This document shows positions 1 to 10,554 of a stretch of DNA of 64,000 nucleotides, one piece after another (within the stretch, counting starts at the first letter, position 1; each line of letters opens with the position of its first letter). The DNA comes from Enoplolaimus lenunculus. Lineage: Eukaryota; Nematoda; Enoplea; Enoplida; Thoracostomopsidae. The DNA is taken from NCBI GenBank assembly GCA_030248215.1, contig JASANG010001467.1:186001-250000 (forward strand). The letters run 5' to 3'. The notes under the pieces are model-generated. The model was not told the origin of the DNA and did not search any database. It saw only the letters and a program-made list of their open reading frames with translations. The translations under genes were made by a program, and so were the position numbers.

Positions 1-1
1 C

Positions 2-964
2 AACCCCACCCCTGAATTTCCGAACATTATGTCTAAACGTTCACGGTTACCCTCTCGGGCAGGCGGCAGTCGGTATTGTGACAGACAAGCTGCAGTAGCG
101 CCTGCAACAACTTCGGTGGCGTATCCGCCACCAGTTCGACACAGAAGCTCATTGGAATTGTACAATTTTGACGTTGCAAGCGATACGCGGCCCGGAAGCC
201 GTCTTCCTTATAAGGTAAGTAGTGTCGGTCCAGGTAGAACTAGTCGGGAACATTAAACCTTTTTAATATTACGAAAATGTTTGCTCACACTGAGTACTTT
301 TGTAGCTCTTCCGTAGTGTTAAGGAAACATATATATATTTAGATAAACACAAATTTAAATCGCATTATATTTCTAGCATTACGGCACCAACCGTTTTCCA
401 CCCCCGATACAATCGTCAGACCTGGATACAAGTGGCGGCCTTCGGCATCGTCCAAAACCACCCACTGCTGTGATAGTCGCGTCTTCAGCTCGAAAACGTC
501 GCCGGTACCCGCTTAACCCATATCCAAGAAGGCCTACTTTCGCTATACCCTCAAGATTTTTCATCGTATCCTACATAGCTTCACTTATAACTCCAAAATC
601 AAGACCAGCAGTTATCACAACAACTATAGGGGGCGATTCTAATTTGAATTATTCTACAACCCTAAAACCTGAAGGAGTTCAATTGCGGTTAAATCGTGGG
701 AAATGGAACAATGAAGAAGGCGCAATGGAAAATACGGTCAAACAGCCCTTGTTTAGCGCACCGGTGTTCAATGTAGCCGGAGCAGCGGGAAGGTTTTTTA
801 AATACCGCTCGTCTAAGCTGTTTGCGTCACATTACATCCAACTACGTCGGTATGGAAAAGCAGATTTAATCGACAAAATGTCAAGAATATTGTTTCCGAT
901 CGGGTTTTGCGGATTTAATTTAGTTTACTGGATTATTTATTTGCCCAAGAGTGGAATTATTTGA
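2..964 (+). CDS. Cys-loop ligand-gated chloride channel subunit (GABA-A/glycine receptor type), 3' end only
   Basis: Two exons are visible, 2-214 and 377-964, with an intron of 162 nt (AAG|GTAAGT ... TTTCTAG|CAT) that keeps the frame (phase 0). The frame is already open at the window edge, so the 5' part lies outside. The last 35 residues, around [20 protein letters not shown], are the M4 helix of anion-selective Cys-loop receptors: the family pattern is I-D-x-x-S-R-x-x-F-P-x-x-F-x-x-F-N-x-x-Y-W. The roughly 220 residues before it are basic and Ser/Pro-rich with runs such as RKRRR, as expected for the cytoplasmic M3-M4 loop, which is long and poorly conserved. The ligand-binding domain and M1-M3 should lie upstream. 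Such subunits form pentameric chloride channels in the plasma membrane. GABA-A, glycine or glutamate/histamine-gated types cannot be separated from M4 alone. Confidence 0.85.
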
Positions 965-1209
965 CTGGGGCAAGGCCGCGACGACGTACCGAATGAGCGG
1001 CATGTAACTTGCGCATTGCAATCCGAATTTTACTGCGGTTAGGGCACTGGCTCACTGAACCATCGTTAACGATTTGTTAATTTTGTTTTAAGGATTCAAT
1101 GTTTTAGTCTTTTTACGGTGTCAATCACTCATTCAAATTCGTTGGTATTCCGCCGAATGGGAGTAGCAACAGGATTTTATTTTGAAACGGTATAACCTGA
1201 TTAAAAGTT

Positions 1210-1408
1210 TGGGCCAATGTTACTTTAAGGGGCGTAACAGTAGATTAAGCGTATTCCTAAGTTAAGCCTAAGCCAGCTAGCAAGAATGTGTTCCTAAGCC
1301 TAAGCCTAAGCCTAAGCCTAAGCAAACAATGTAATCTAGAATCTGAACTTTACTCTTTTATAGACCCATGAGAAACCTGGACGCCCCTTAAAGCAACATG
1401 GGCCAAAG
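1210..1408 (+). repeat. MITE, family M, complete copy with TTAGGC-like core
   Basis: Inverted ends: TTTGGGCCAATGTTACTTTA at the left and its near reverse complement (AAAGCAACATGGGCCAAAG) at the right, followed inward on both sides by GGGGCGT/ACGCCCC. The core contains consecutive CCTAAG units. About 200 bp, no coding capacity. Related copies lie at 4491, 7705, 26545, 49547 and 54804. Confidence 0.75.
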
Positions 1409-1935
1409 TTTGCGGCGAGCGAGTGTAGCCAACGATGACAATCTTCTGACCACTTCTTTTTCATCAGGATATATTTCAGAGGCAGTAGAACTGTTAATTT
1501 ATACGATAAAGACTTTAGTGTTTCGTAGATTTTTGTGCATGTGTATAAGACAGCGCCGGAACAAAATCTTCAACTTAAACCTAACATTAATTAACCATAC
1601 ATTCATGCGAAGCAAGCGTTCAAATTTGTTTAAGACCTGTCAAATAAATAAACGCGTATTGTAATCAAGTTCTATTAAATCGTTTACTAATGGCATTCAG
1701 CAATATAAATCTAAAAAAATAAAAGTACGGGCTTGGTAACAAATAGGGCAAGCACAATATTTCCTTTACTAATCCTATAGAATTTAGGTTTGATTCGTTT
1801 GGTTTAGATCTTCAATACGCTTAGGCTTGGAGTTGCAAACTTTAATGTTGTTGCTTGGTTTTTTCAGCGTTTACCCTGTTTGCAATATTGCATTCGACAA
1901 AACTGGCAAATACAATTATACGAACCAATGTATAG

Positions 1936-2100
1936 AACAGGACCGTTACATAGTATACAAAGCCTAACCCTAAGCCTTACCGTAAAAATGAGCTTATACC
2001 TCAACCGAAGCCTGAGCCTAAGCAAAAACGTTAGACTAAAACTTACGCTTACTCTGTTGCAGTCGGCCGGAAAACGTTCCGCCCCTGGTCTTTACATGGG
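1936..2100 (+). repeat. Diverged relative of MITE family M
   Basis: Same internal plan as the copies at 7705 and 49547: CCTAAGCC-like hexamers, then a run resembling GAAAAACGTTYCGCCCCTGRTCTTTA and a GGGYC end. The terminal inverted repeats are not clear, so the limits are approximate. Confidence 0.5.
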
Positions 2101-2699
2101 TCATGGTACAAATAGTATATATAAACAATTTATATACAGCACAAGGCATGTTCTTATCGGATTATACACAAGTGATGCTAGACGAAACGGAGAAATTACC
2201 AAGATGTTAATGTTTTCTGGTTCCCGAACCTAGGAAAGCAATAGTTTCAACGTGTGACACAAAATTAAACCTAAGTATGAGCCTAAACCTAAACGTAAGT
2301 TGTTAAATTTCTCTCATCTGAGAATTTAATATAGAATGGTAGGGCCCGCAGGGGCATGCGCACGGGTAGGTAGCTCACCTTGCTAGGGTTGAAAATATGT
2401 TTCAGGAGAGCATACAAGGGTTTTCGTTGACTTACAAGCAAGGTTATGCCCCTTTTGGTTACTGGTCCCGGCTATGCCGTCCCGAAACGAAATCCTGACC
2501 ACGCCCCTGACGGCAAAATAATATATTTGGTACGTTATGTGACCCTGGACAAGTTGAAAACGCTCATATAAGGCGAATGAACACTATTTCCCACACCTAC
2601 GACTGTGATGATCGGGACCTGTTGTTATAAATAAGTACATGAACGAAAACACTGACAAATAAATAATTAATAGTTAAAAAAATTAAATATAAATCGAGT

Positions 2700-2942
2700 T
2701 TGTCATATACAGTTCGCAATTCTCAAAATAATGCGCCGCTACCCACCCAATCATTGAGGCATAATGGTAGCTGTGACAGAGAGGCAAAAGCCGAATTGTC
2801 AATAAGCGATATACACCAGGCACCTCGCGGGTTCTTCAGTACGGCAGGGTCGCAATTCAAAAGAAAGAAAACGACTAAAAATCCCCGAAATTATTGCAAG
2901 AAAACCACATCTTTCGTTCGATATAAGTACATTTCTTACTAA
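2700..2942 (+). CDS. Possible coding exon, unrecognised
   Basis: An open stretch of about 80 codons with balanced, hydrophilic composition and a Lys/Arg-rich end (KRKKTTKNPRNYCKK). It has no convincing ATG at its start (TTG is the first candidate), and a possible acceptor (ATACAG) lies just inside it, so if real it is more likely a 3' exon than a whole gene. I recognise no domain. It could also be chance: the AT-rich surroundings contain other open stretches of this size. Confidence 0.2.
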   Translation: MSYTVRNSQNNAPLPTQSLRHNGSCDREAKAELSISDIHQAPRGFFSTAGSQFKRKKTTKNPRNYCKKTTSFVRYKYISY

Positions 2943-3245
2943 GTTCTCAAAGCGGTGTATAAAAACCTTTTATCCGCCACACAATTTTTACAGTGCGTTA
3001 TATAAAATACTGGTTCATTTTAGAAGCTTAGGTTAATTATAGAGGCCTGTCCTTTGAGAGATAAAGAGAGCAGTGCAGTTAGATGCAAGCTTTAGGCTAC
3101 GTGCAATATATAATTGTAAAAAAGCTTGCGAGTGCCACGAGCGAGGTACCGAACGCAAGTTTAGTACTAAATGTTAACAAGGTCAAACAAAAAAGTAAAA
3201 GTTTGAGGGCGACAAATAGCTTTTTTGACATCCCCAACAAAATTG

Positions 3246-3962
3246 TTAACCTCGTTGACTACTAAACTTATTATAATAACTATACCCTTGCCGTGATAGT
3301 TCCATCCCGCGTTCCCATTGGCTATTTCGTTTCGAATTCCAGTACGCTGGTTTATAATGACTTTGTGCCGCGGGACCGAACGTTTTAAACATTTGATAAT
3401 TGCGGACGGCGTTAGCGATATCTTTAAACGGCGGCGCTCGACGGAGGGTCGGAACAAACGGCCGACTATAAAGCGATCCGTAACTAGGTTTCAAGGCCAA
3501 AGTAGCCGAGTACAGTCGCATAGAATTATCGAGAAACCCGGATGTTTCACCGGATTTCTTCGAATAATGCCCTCGTGTTAAATACCGATCCGTCGAAATG
3601 ATTTCAGGCCCGCTGGGACGGCTAAAAGTATATCGGAGATGCTCGGCAGGGTGGCGTTCGGCGTACGAACCAGCGCTGACGTAAGGCGACCGCGCCCTGC
3701 TTGGGAAATGGCTTGCCGCTGGCGTGAGCGAAGTTAGGCTGCGAGAACGTCGGATGCTATCTGTAGTCGGGCATCCAAATACTTCCGGGTCTAAAGAGTC
3801 TAAGGTTTGCACAGGGGGCGTGTGTGCGGCGCCCCGTAGTGAATTGAACGAGCTGTACAGAGCTGATGTTCGAGAAAACTTAGGATGCGCTAAATAGTAA
3901 TCGCCCGGTGTACGCTGGATCGGTGATGACCGGATACTGTGGTAAATACTGTAGTCAGACAT
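3246..3962 (-). CDS. Unrecognised Ser/Tyr/Arg-rich protein, 238 residues, single exon
   Basis: An uninterrupted frame from ATG (3962) to TAA (3246), clearly GC-richer than its flanks, which argues for real coding. The product is hydrophilic, has no signal peptide or membrane helix, and is rich in Ser, Tyr, Arg and Pro, with motifs such as PGDYYLAHPKF, RSRSLTSLTP and SRARSPY that look like phosphorylation or protein-binding sites of a disordered protein. I recognise no family. A splice acceptor (TTTTAATTTTAG) ends 14 nt upstream of the ATG, so the 5' leader is either cis-spliced from an exon further right or trans-spliced. It faces the receptor gene tail to tail. Confidence 0.55.
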   Translation of the reverse strand: MSDYSIYHSIRSSPIQRTPGDYYLAHPKFSRTSALYSSFNSLRGAAHTPPVQTLDSLDPEVFGCPTTDSIRRSRSLTSLTPAASHFPSRARSPYVSAGSYAERHPAEHLRYTFSRPSGPEIISTDRYLTRGHYSKKSGETSGFLDNSMRLYSATLALKPSYGSLYSRPFVPTLRRAPPFKDIANAVRNYQMFKTFGPAAQSHYKPAYWNSKRNSQWERGMELSRQGYSYYNKFSSQRG

Positions 3963-4234
3963 GACGTTTTTATTAACTAAAATTAAAATTTAAAATTAAA
4001 TTAAAATGTACTACTAAAGTACTGCAGTGACACGAAAAAGAGGAGGGAGACTGATATTTATTTGGCCTCTTCAGAGGGTTCCCCCTGTTATTCGGTTATC
4101 GACTGTTAATTATTTTTAACCCGCCCTCCGCCGACTTTTGTTAATTAGACCTAACACTAATCTCTTATGTCATTCTCTCTTTTGGGCAGGACTGACCTTC
4201 CGCAGCATTTTTGTTGGTTGCCATGTCCGTTGTT

Positions 4235-4336
4235 TTAGGTTATACTTAGGAATGTACTTTCAAAACTTAAATACGCCTTAAAGTTTCGACCTCAACTTTA
4301 TTTTGTCCTAGAGTCATTTATGCGCTACAATTAGGG
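4235..4336 (+). repeat. Direct repeat, copy 1 (about 100 bp)
   Basis: The segment starting TTAGGTTATACTTAGGAATG recurs at 4699-4800 with only a few mismatches, offset 464 bp. The interval between the copies contains a reversed family M MITE. Confidence 0.75.
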
Positions 4337-4490
4337 ATAATTGACATTTATGGACTGTAATTATGGTTAGGGACTCTATCCGCTTAGTGACTCTTATTAG
4401 GGATACGGACTTCTGTTGATTCGGACTAAAAATGTGGACCCCCTCTTATTACCCCTCCCCCTCTTATTCGGGTCAATACAGTATTACGGC

Positions 4491-4660
4491 TCATGTTACA
4501 TTTAAAGCCGTCCCGGTTTCTAGTGGGTCTGTAAACGAGTAAGCTTATATTCTAGACTACATTTCTTTGCTTAGGCTTAGGCTTAGGCTTAGGTTTAGGC
4601 CTAGGCTTTTAGGAATACGCTAAATATACTGTTGCAGCCCTAAAAGTAACATTGACCAAC
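4491..4660 (-). repeat. MITE family M, reverse orientation
   Basis: Starts ATGTTACATTTAAAGCCGTCC and ends CCTAAAAGTAACATTGACCA, with repeated TTAGGC units in the middle, i.e. the reverse complement of the 1210 copy, with decayed ends. Confidence 0.65.
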
Positions 4661-4698
4661 ATTACAGTCCTTATCCGTATATTTTATATACGATGTAT

Positions 4699-4800
4699 TT
4701 AGGTTATACTTAGGAATGTACTTTCAAAACTTAAATACGCCTTAAAGTTTCGAACTCAATTTTATGTGGTCCTGGAGTCATTTATGCACTACAGTTAGGA
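4699..4800 (+). repeat. Direct repeat, copy 2
   Basis: Second copy of the 4235-4336 segment. The following 200 bp (4800-5005) resemble the 3' half of the MITE family H (ends ATCCGGTTA). Confidence 0.75.
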
Positions 4801-5289
4801 ATAACACGTTTGGAAGATTTTTTAATTTTCTTCCAGTAAAACAATTGAGGCATTCAAATGCGAAAAAAATTAAAATTTTGAATGAATTCTGCCATTTTTG
4901 TTTCAAATCGAACATTGTTATTGCCAGTATTTATTCATACAAAGGAAACGAACATCTATTTTTTCTGCAAACAGAAACTGAAACTGTTATCCGGTTAGTA
5001 CACCAAACTTCATGGTAGATAAGCAAATCGAAAGTTTGGGCAGGGTATGGTTCACAGTTATATGGCTCATCTATCTGCGTTCCTTCTTAGCTTCATTGGC
5101 GCGGCATTTTGCGGTATTAAAGTTTGCACTATGCTGGCATCAGCCGCTCAACATATTCCCCAAAACAGATGAAATATTTTGTTCATCGAAATATCTCTAG
5201 CAGGTTCAGGCTACGCTGAATAGGGCCTACCGCCTCGCAAGCTTACCATTAAGCGGTTCTCATGCTAGAACGCCAAAAATACAAGTTAA

Positions 5290-5590
5290 AGTGTCCACTG
5301 ACCCAAATGTCAAAACTGACCCTACTGTGCCATCTGTCCCCACTGTCCCAATTGTCCGCGCTCTGTCTGAAGCTCAACTGTCCATCTGTCCAACTGTCGA
5401 ACTGTCCAACTGTTCCCACTGTCCCAACTGTCCAAGCTGTCCTAACTGTCCCGCTGTCGCAACTATCACCACTGTTTCAACTGTCCCGCTGCCCAAATTG
5501 TCCCGCTGTTCAATTGTCCCAACTGTTCGCTGTCCCAACTGTCCCGCTGTCCCAAATATCCCGCTGCTCAAACTGTCATCACTGTCCCAG
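5290..5590 (+). repeat. 9-bp minisatellite (CTGTCCCAA)
   Basis: About 30 imperfect units of CTGTCCCAA with 8-bp variants (CTGTCCCG). Because the unit length is a multiple of three for long runs, several frames stay open on both strands. I do not call these genes. Confidence 0.85.
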
Positions 5591-6629
5591 TTATATTTAT
5601 AGTGTGTACTCCTGGTACTTTGATATCCCGGGCAATGTGACGACATTAGCGTAACATTGGCCAAAGCGAAAAATACGCATGATCGTTTGCCACTTAGTCG
5701 CAATACCAGTGTCGGTTTATTAACCCAAAACTACAAAAATCTTTTCGACCCTCCCATTTTCGAGTCACAATTTTCAAAGTAATGCAATACCAACCGTCAA
5801 CACAAAATGCCCAAAAACAATGACAAATGCGCCACAACACAAATAAATGCACCCGACGTTAAGGGCACCACCCTTGAAACTCCTACACTCTCACCGCTAA
5901 TGGCACGCATATACTGTCATTTTTAAACAATATTTCAAATCGGGCCTTTAAACCAGAGGGGACAGCGGTTGCCGAGTTCCATAAAACATTTCTAGTCATT
6001 CCTACTCCTTAAATACTTTTAGATCGCTATTAAAATAAAAAAATACTAACCTACCGTGTTAAAATTTTTTCGAACTCTCTAACGTGCGGGACAGACAATT
6101 GCCCTGTTTGCCCTGTTACAAAGTCGGAAACGGGGTGAAACTTTAAGCATTTGCACGTTTCGCGCCCTATTTTGTTCTGGGTAAAACAACGAAACCTTAT
6201 TTAACGTGGAATTTTTTTATATTCCTGGCCATAAAGTTTTTTTGGCACTTCAAACCAATTTGGTTATCCCTTCATGCTGATTGTTTTTATTGAATAGGCA
6301 ATAAAATGCTTTTGCACCGGTGGGCTTTTACAGTTTATTTTTTGACGATCTCAAAGAGTGAAAACATACGTAGATATCTTTTATACTTTGGTCTGTGATG
6401 CAAAAATTTAATTTTTACAATCAGTAAAGTATAAAGCGCAACCGATTTTCAAAATAACGTCAGCGTAGACCAATTAATTTAAGTTGATTGTTGGAAATTT
6501 ACGGCCGTTTCCAAACAGGAAGTCATGATGAGTTACGCTCCTCTAGGCTACGACGGAGAGATATTTCTGTGCAACAATTGCGCGTTTCCTCGTAATCTTG
6601 TTAACTATTCGCCAGTGATGCCGTACAGG

Positions 6630-7205
6630 CAGGGTGCAAACGGATACTAAAAATAACGCAACGGAAACAGATAGTGATCAAAATAACGGAAACAGATTGA
6701 AGTATAAAACTTTTGAAAAATTCTATTTTGGTGTCAACGAATATTAAAAATGACGCAAACGGAAGCAGATAGCGATACAGAATGACAAAACCGGAAAACA
6801 GATATTGAAGTATGAAAGTGTTGAAAAATTTCGATTTTTCACTAATACAATTAAGGCATGCAATATTCACTGGGTTTGCGATAACTTTATGAAAACAACA
6901 TCGAGTGCTTTTAAATTTTTATAATTTTGAATGAATTTTATCGCATTTATTTCAAATCAAACAAATTGCAGTAAATCTGAAAATGAAAAATCGAGTTCCC
7001 TATGTGTCATCAACAAAAGAATGAGCATTATTTCAGTTAGAATAATTGCAGAATATCTCAAATGAAAAATTGTGAGATATAGGTATACCTGTATAATATA
7101 TAACAAAATTTGAGCGTAAAAATAACAGAAGTTCCGTTATTTATATGACAGAAACGGAAACTGACACCGATTTTTACCAAAAACGGATATCCGGTTACAC
7201 CCAGT
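6630..7205 (+). repeat. MITE family H (hAT-like ends)
   Basis: Begins CAGGGTGCAAACGGATACTA and ends GGATATCCGGTTACACCC, an imperfect terminal inverted repeat. The 5' third is present twice in slightly different form, so this copy is longer than the about 350-bp copies at 15476 and 53736. No coding capacity. Confidence 0.65.
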
Positions 7206-7704
7206 CTGCAGCAATTACATTACTTAGGCTGGCGCTTTTAATACACTTAGACTTTGGCATCCTTCGATCGAAAGCTCCCACACGGAACTACGATACACAC
7301 ATATGATACCTCTGGATAACTCAGATTCACATACTATACGCGCCCTTAAGCTACACATCATACCTCATACCATTATAGTTCTTGATTTTACAGCTGGCAA
7401 ACACGGAACTTTATTTGTCGTAATATTTTCTTTAGAAATTGTTAAAAACTGATGTCGAGACGACAATTCTGCATTTTAGAAGCCTTAAAGCTGTTGTTTT
7501 GTGAAGCTAAAATTGTCTGGCGCCTTTCGCTAATTAAGCCAAGTCAAAAACAAAACGTGAACAATTTTCTTATAGGAATTTTAAATTTTGATTTGGAAAG
7601 CACAAATTCAAATTATTTCAAAACATATTAAATAAAATAGAACCACGGACTTAATATATAAACTACAGAACTGTAATGTCAGATATAATTGGATCCGAGG
7701 ACAG

Positions 7705-7880
7705 TTGGCCAATGTTAAGGGCCGAAACAGTAGTATATATATAAGCATAAGCCTAAACCTAAGAATGAGGTTTTATACCTAAGCCAAAGCGCAAACCTAA
7801 GCAAAACAAATCTAAAACTTGAGCTACTTTATTGCAAGCCGAAAGAAAAACGTTTCGACCCTGATCTTTATATGGGCACC
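7705..7880 (+). repeat. MITE family M variant
   Basis: Begins TTGGCCAATGTTAAGGGCCG, carries AAGCCTAAACCTAAG runs, and ends TTTATATGGGC. It is a closer match to the 1936 and 49547 copies than to the 1210 copy, suggesting two subfamilies. Confidence 0.6.
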
Positions 7881-10326
7881 AGTGAACTAGGGGAGCTATA
7901 CTATATATTTAGGCGACGCATACAAAGCGAGGTTGAAATTTTTCATAAGGACTAAAACTTTACAGCGGAGCGAAGCCTTGCCTTGGGTTACTCTCGCTAC
8001 GGGCTGGTTAGGCATATTGCCATGCTGTTTTTTCTACAATTTACGACTTTCTAAAAATTTTACTGCTTATTTCAGTTTGAAAAGTTATCAATATTAAGTT
8101 ATTAACCGTAGAAAAACTTACTCGATACAATGTTCTAAGTTCGCGAAACTTCACTACTAATTTCGAATCAAGCACACGCCAGTATTGAGAGGTCAAATTT
8201 ATTGAACATAAAACGTTTAAACATACATATTACGAGAAACTACGATACCGAAAGCTAAAATTAAAATATTTGGCTATCATAGCAAACATTTTATTTTTAA
8301 GCCTACAGCCCCCCCCCCGACAAAGCGAAACCGTTGGTTACCCAATCGTATTAGATCCTCGAGTAATTTCTCTTCCTCCAATACGGTAAAAAATTTTGGC
8401 TTCAAAGTTTTCTATTTTAGCCGTAGTTGCACAATGCACATATGTGCAGCTTTATGAAAACACCGAGATTTAACAAATGCTTTTTTAACATCACGTATGC
8501 AATCTCAAACTATAAATATTGTATATTTGAATGCATTCTATTTCTAATACAGGCTTTTCACACTTAAGTTGGTCAAGGAATCTGTACGCGCAAAGTCTTT
8601 TGTAGAACGAACATGATATATTTTCAAAAACTGTCTTTACTGCAGATCTGAAACGATACCCAAAATACTTATGTTGGCGTTCCAGCTTTAATAATATCGA
8701 TGAGTTTGCTAAATAACTGTATGAGTAATATACGAGATTCTATTATTAATAAGGTTGTAAAACACTAGCCTAAGAAATACTTAATTCCTAAGCTCTGACG
8801 AACTGAGTTAAAAAATTTACCAGCTGGCAAATATTACAAATTCCGACACTCTTTGAAGCGAAAAAAACGTTTCAAATATTGCTTTATATCGCAGACACTC
8901 CAACTGCATATTCGGCAATTTAAAGCTGCCTTTATACAATTTTATTAACATCTTCGCAGTGAAAACAACTCTCACTGTGCCTGGTGCAAGACCTTTGCGC
9001 TTACGCGGCGCATTAAAGGTAATAAATATTGTACACCTTTTGCCCAAACGTACATAAAAATGGAGTTAGGCTACATTGTAAAACAAGTGCTCTTTGCCTT
9101 TGACTCGCCAGCCTGTATAGTAGCAATGAATCAAAAATAACCAAGAAATGGGGATGTATAGAAATGAGGAACAATAAGGTTTAAAATTTTTTTGCTACAT
9201 TAATAGAGTCAGGTTAGCTGCAATAAAAATTTGGATTGTAGATGCTGATTAAAACATACACGTTCTGACACGGTTTCTGATTGAAGATTTGGAAATTTTA
9301 TTTACGAACGAGTAATAGGTAACCCACGTAATAGTGCGCACACTACTGTAAAAACTGTCCACGCCCGGGCAAGGACCTGTCAGTTTCAGGAACTCTGTAG
9401 AAAGGATGTTATATTTCGAACTATTTTCCTTGCAGAGTCCACAGACAACGCAGACATCCCGCTTAAAGGAGCTCCATACTCCCTTGGAACACTGTCAGAA
9501 CAAAGATGATCCATAAACGGTGATGAAATTGTTGAGAAATCGCCCTGTTGTATTTTTGTTTATTGCGTTCAGTAGTCCGAATACTGCTTTACAGGTTGCC
9601 CGACCAGCTTTGTGTTACGGGTTCACGTTATAACTGGGCAGTCCGGACAAGTTTTGTCCCATGTTGATTCGCCGTCAACATAAAATGTCATCTATAAAAT
9701 AGTGCATATGACGACAAAACGTGAATTCGACATGTCATTTGCTTGCAAATCCCTGATCGCATACGAATAGCCGTGTCATTGATGTCACTGGATATTTATG
9801 CGAATACCATTTCTAAATTCTACCACATATCAGTTTAAGTTTAAGTCCGAAGCGCTCGTTTGCCGAACACCCCGGGTTTTATTAAAAGGATAAACCACAT
9901 TTACATCAACGAAAGCAATCATATAAACCAAAGAAGGCAACAACATATTATCATAACATAACAAAGGTCCTTGAAAATTACCCATTATTCTACTCTGCTT
10001 GCAAGATGCATGACAATGTATTTTGAACGCACTAATAAAATACTAAATAGCTAGATAAAGTAGCTTTGAATGATTTCGAATGCTGAGAAGTAGATTCTAT
10101 AGTTAGTTTCCGGCTTAAATTTGCCCTAAATATATTTCTAAGTACAAATAATTCAGCTGAAGGTAGAGCTCCGGTAGTAGCATGGCCTAGGCACTAATAC
10201 AGGTTGGCTCTGCTGCCTTGGTTGACATTTATAATTATACTAATCCTTCCAATTTTGTTCAATATCAGTTCTATAGTTCGATTGCGGTATTCAATTTTCA
10301 TACCGAATTAAAGTTAATCAGGTATC

Positions 10327-10554
10327 AAGGTGCGACCCCTGTGGTTGAAATGTTTGGTTTTACGCTTTTTTGAAGCTCCTGGCAACTGTTGCCTTAAAAT
10401 GTGCTAAAAGTTAAAACAAAACGCGCCAGACAGATAGATGTTACAAAACTGAAAAATTTCCTTACCGAAATTGCCGGAACCTTGGCAAAAATTCTTCTGG
10501 AGTCTGAGGACAATTTTCCGCCGGAGATGAAGGCAGACATCCGGTTGCACCCTG
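10327..10554 (+). repeat. MITE family G fragment (ends ATCCGGTTGCACCCTG)
   Basis: Right end GGCAGACATCCGGTTGCACC shared with 55290-55526, and both contain GTTTGGTTTTACGCTT near the left side and a GCCGGAGxxGxxGGCAGACAT block near the right. The left end (AAGGTGCGACC) is a worn inverted match. A 78-codon open frame covering it is a by-product of the repeat. Confidence 0.6.

Larger units (their letters stand above)
965..3245. other. Downstream flank of the receptor gene, mostly repeats
   Basis: No recognised gene. It holds a complete MITE (1210-1408), a diverged relative (about 1936-2100), an AATAAA at 1643-1648 that could end the receptor transcript, and one possible coding stretch at 2700-2942. 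The stretch 2340-2520 is GC-richer and looks like an unrelated transposon fragment. Confidence 0.5.

Noticed and set aside
1270-1330. CCTAAG arrays as interstitial telomeres or a nematode origin
   Set aside because: They lie inside a dispersed MITE and are short and degenerate; Tim10, METTL5 and CNNM are found in all animals and do not support a nematode in particular.
5262-5703. Frames of 103-130 codons on both strands
   Set aside because: Produced by the 9-bp minisatellite; no start context or splice signals.
8817-9047. Minus-strand frame of 76 codons
   Set aside because: No domain, start context or splice sites; AT-rich chance frame.
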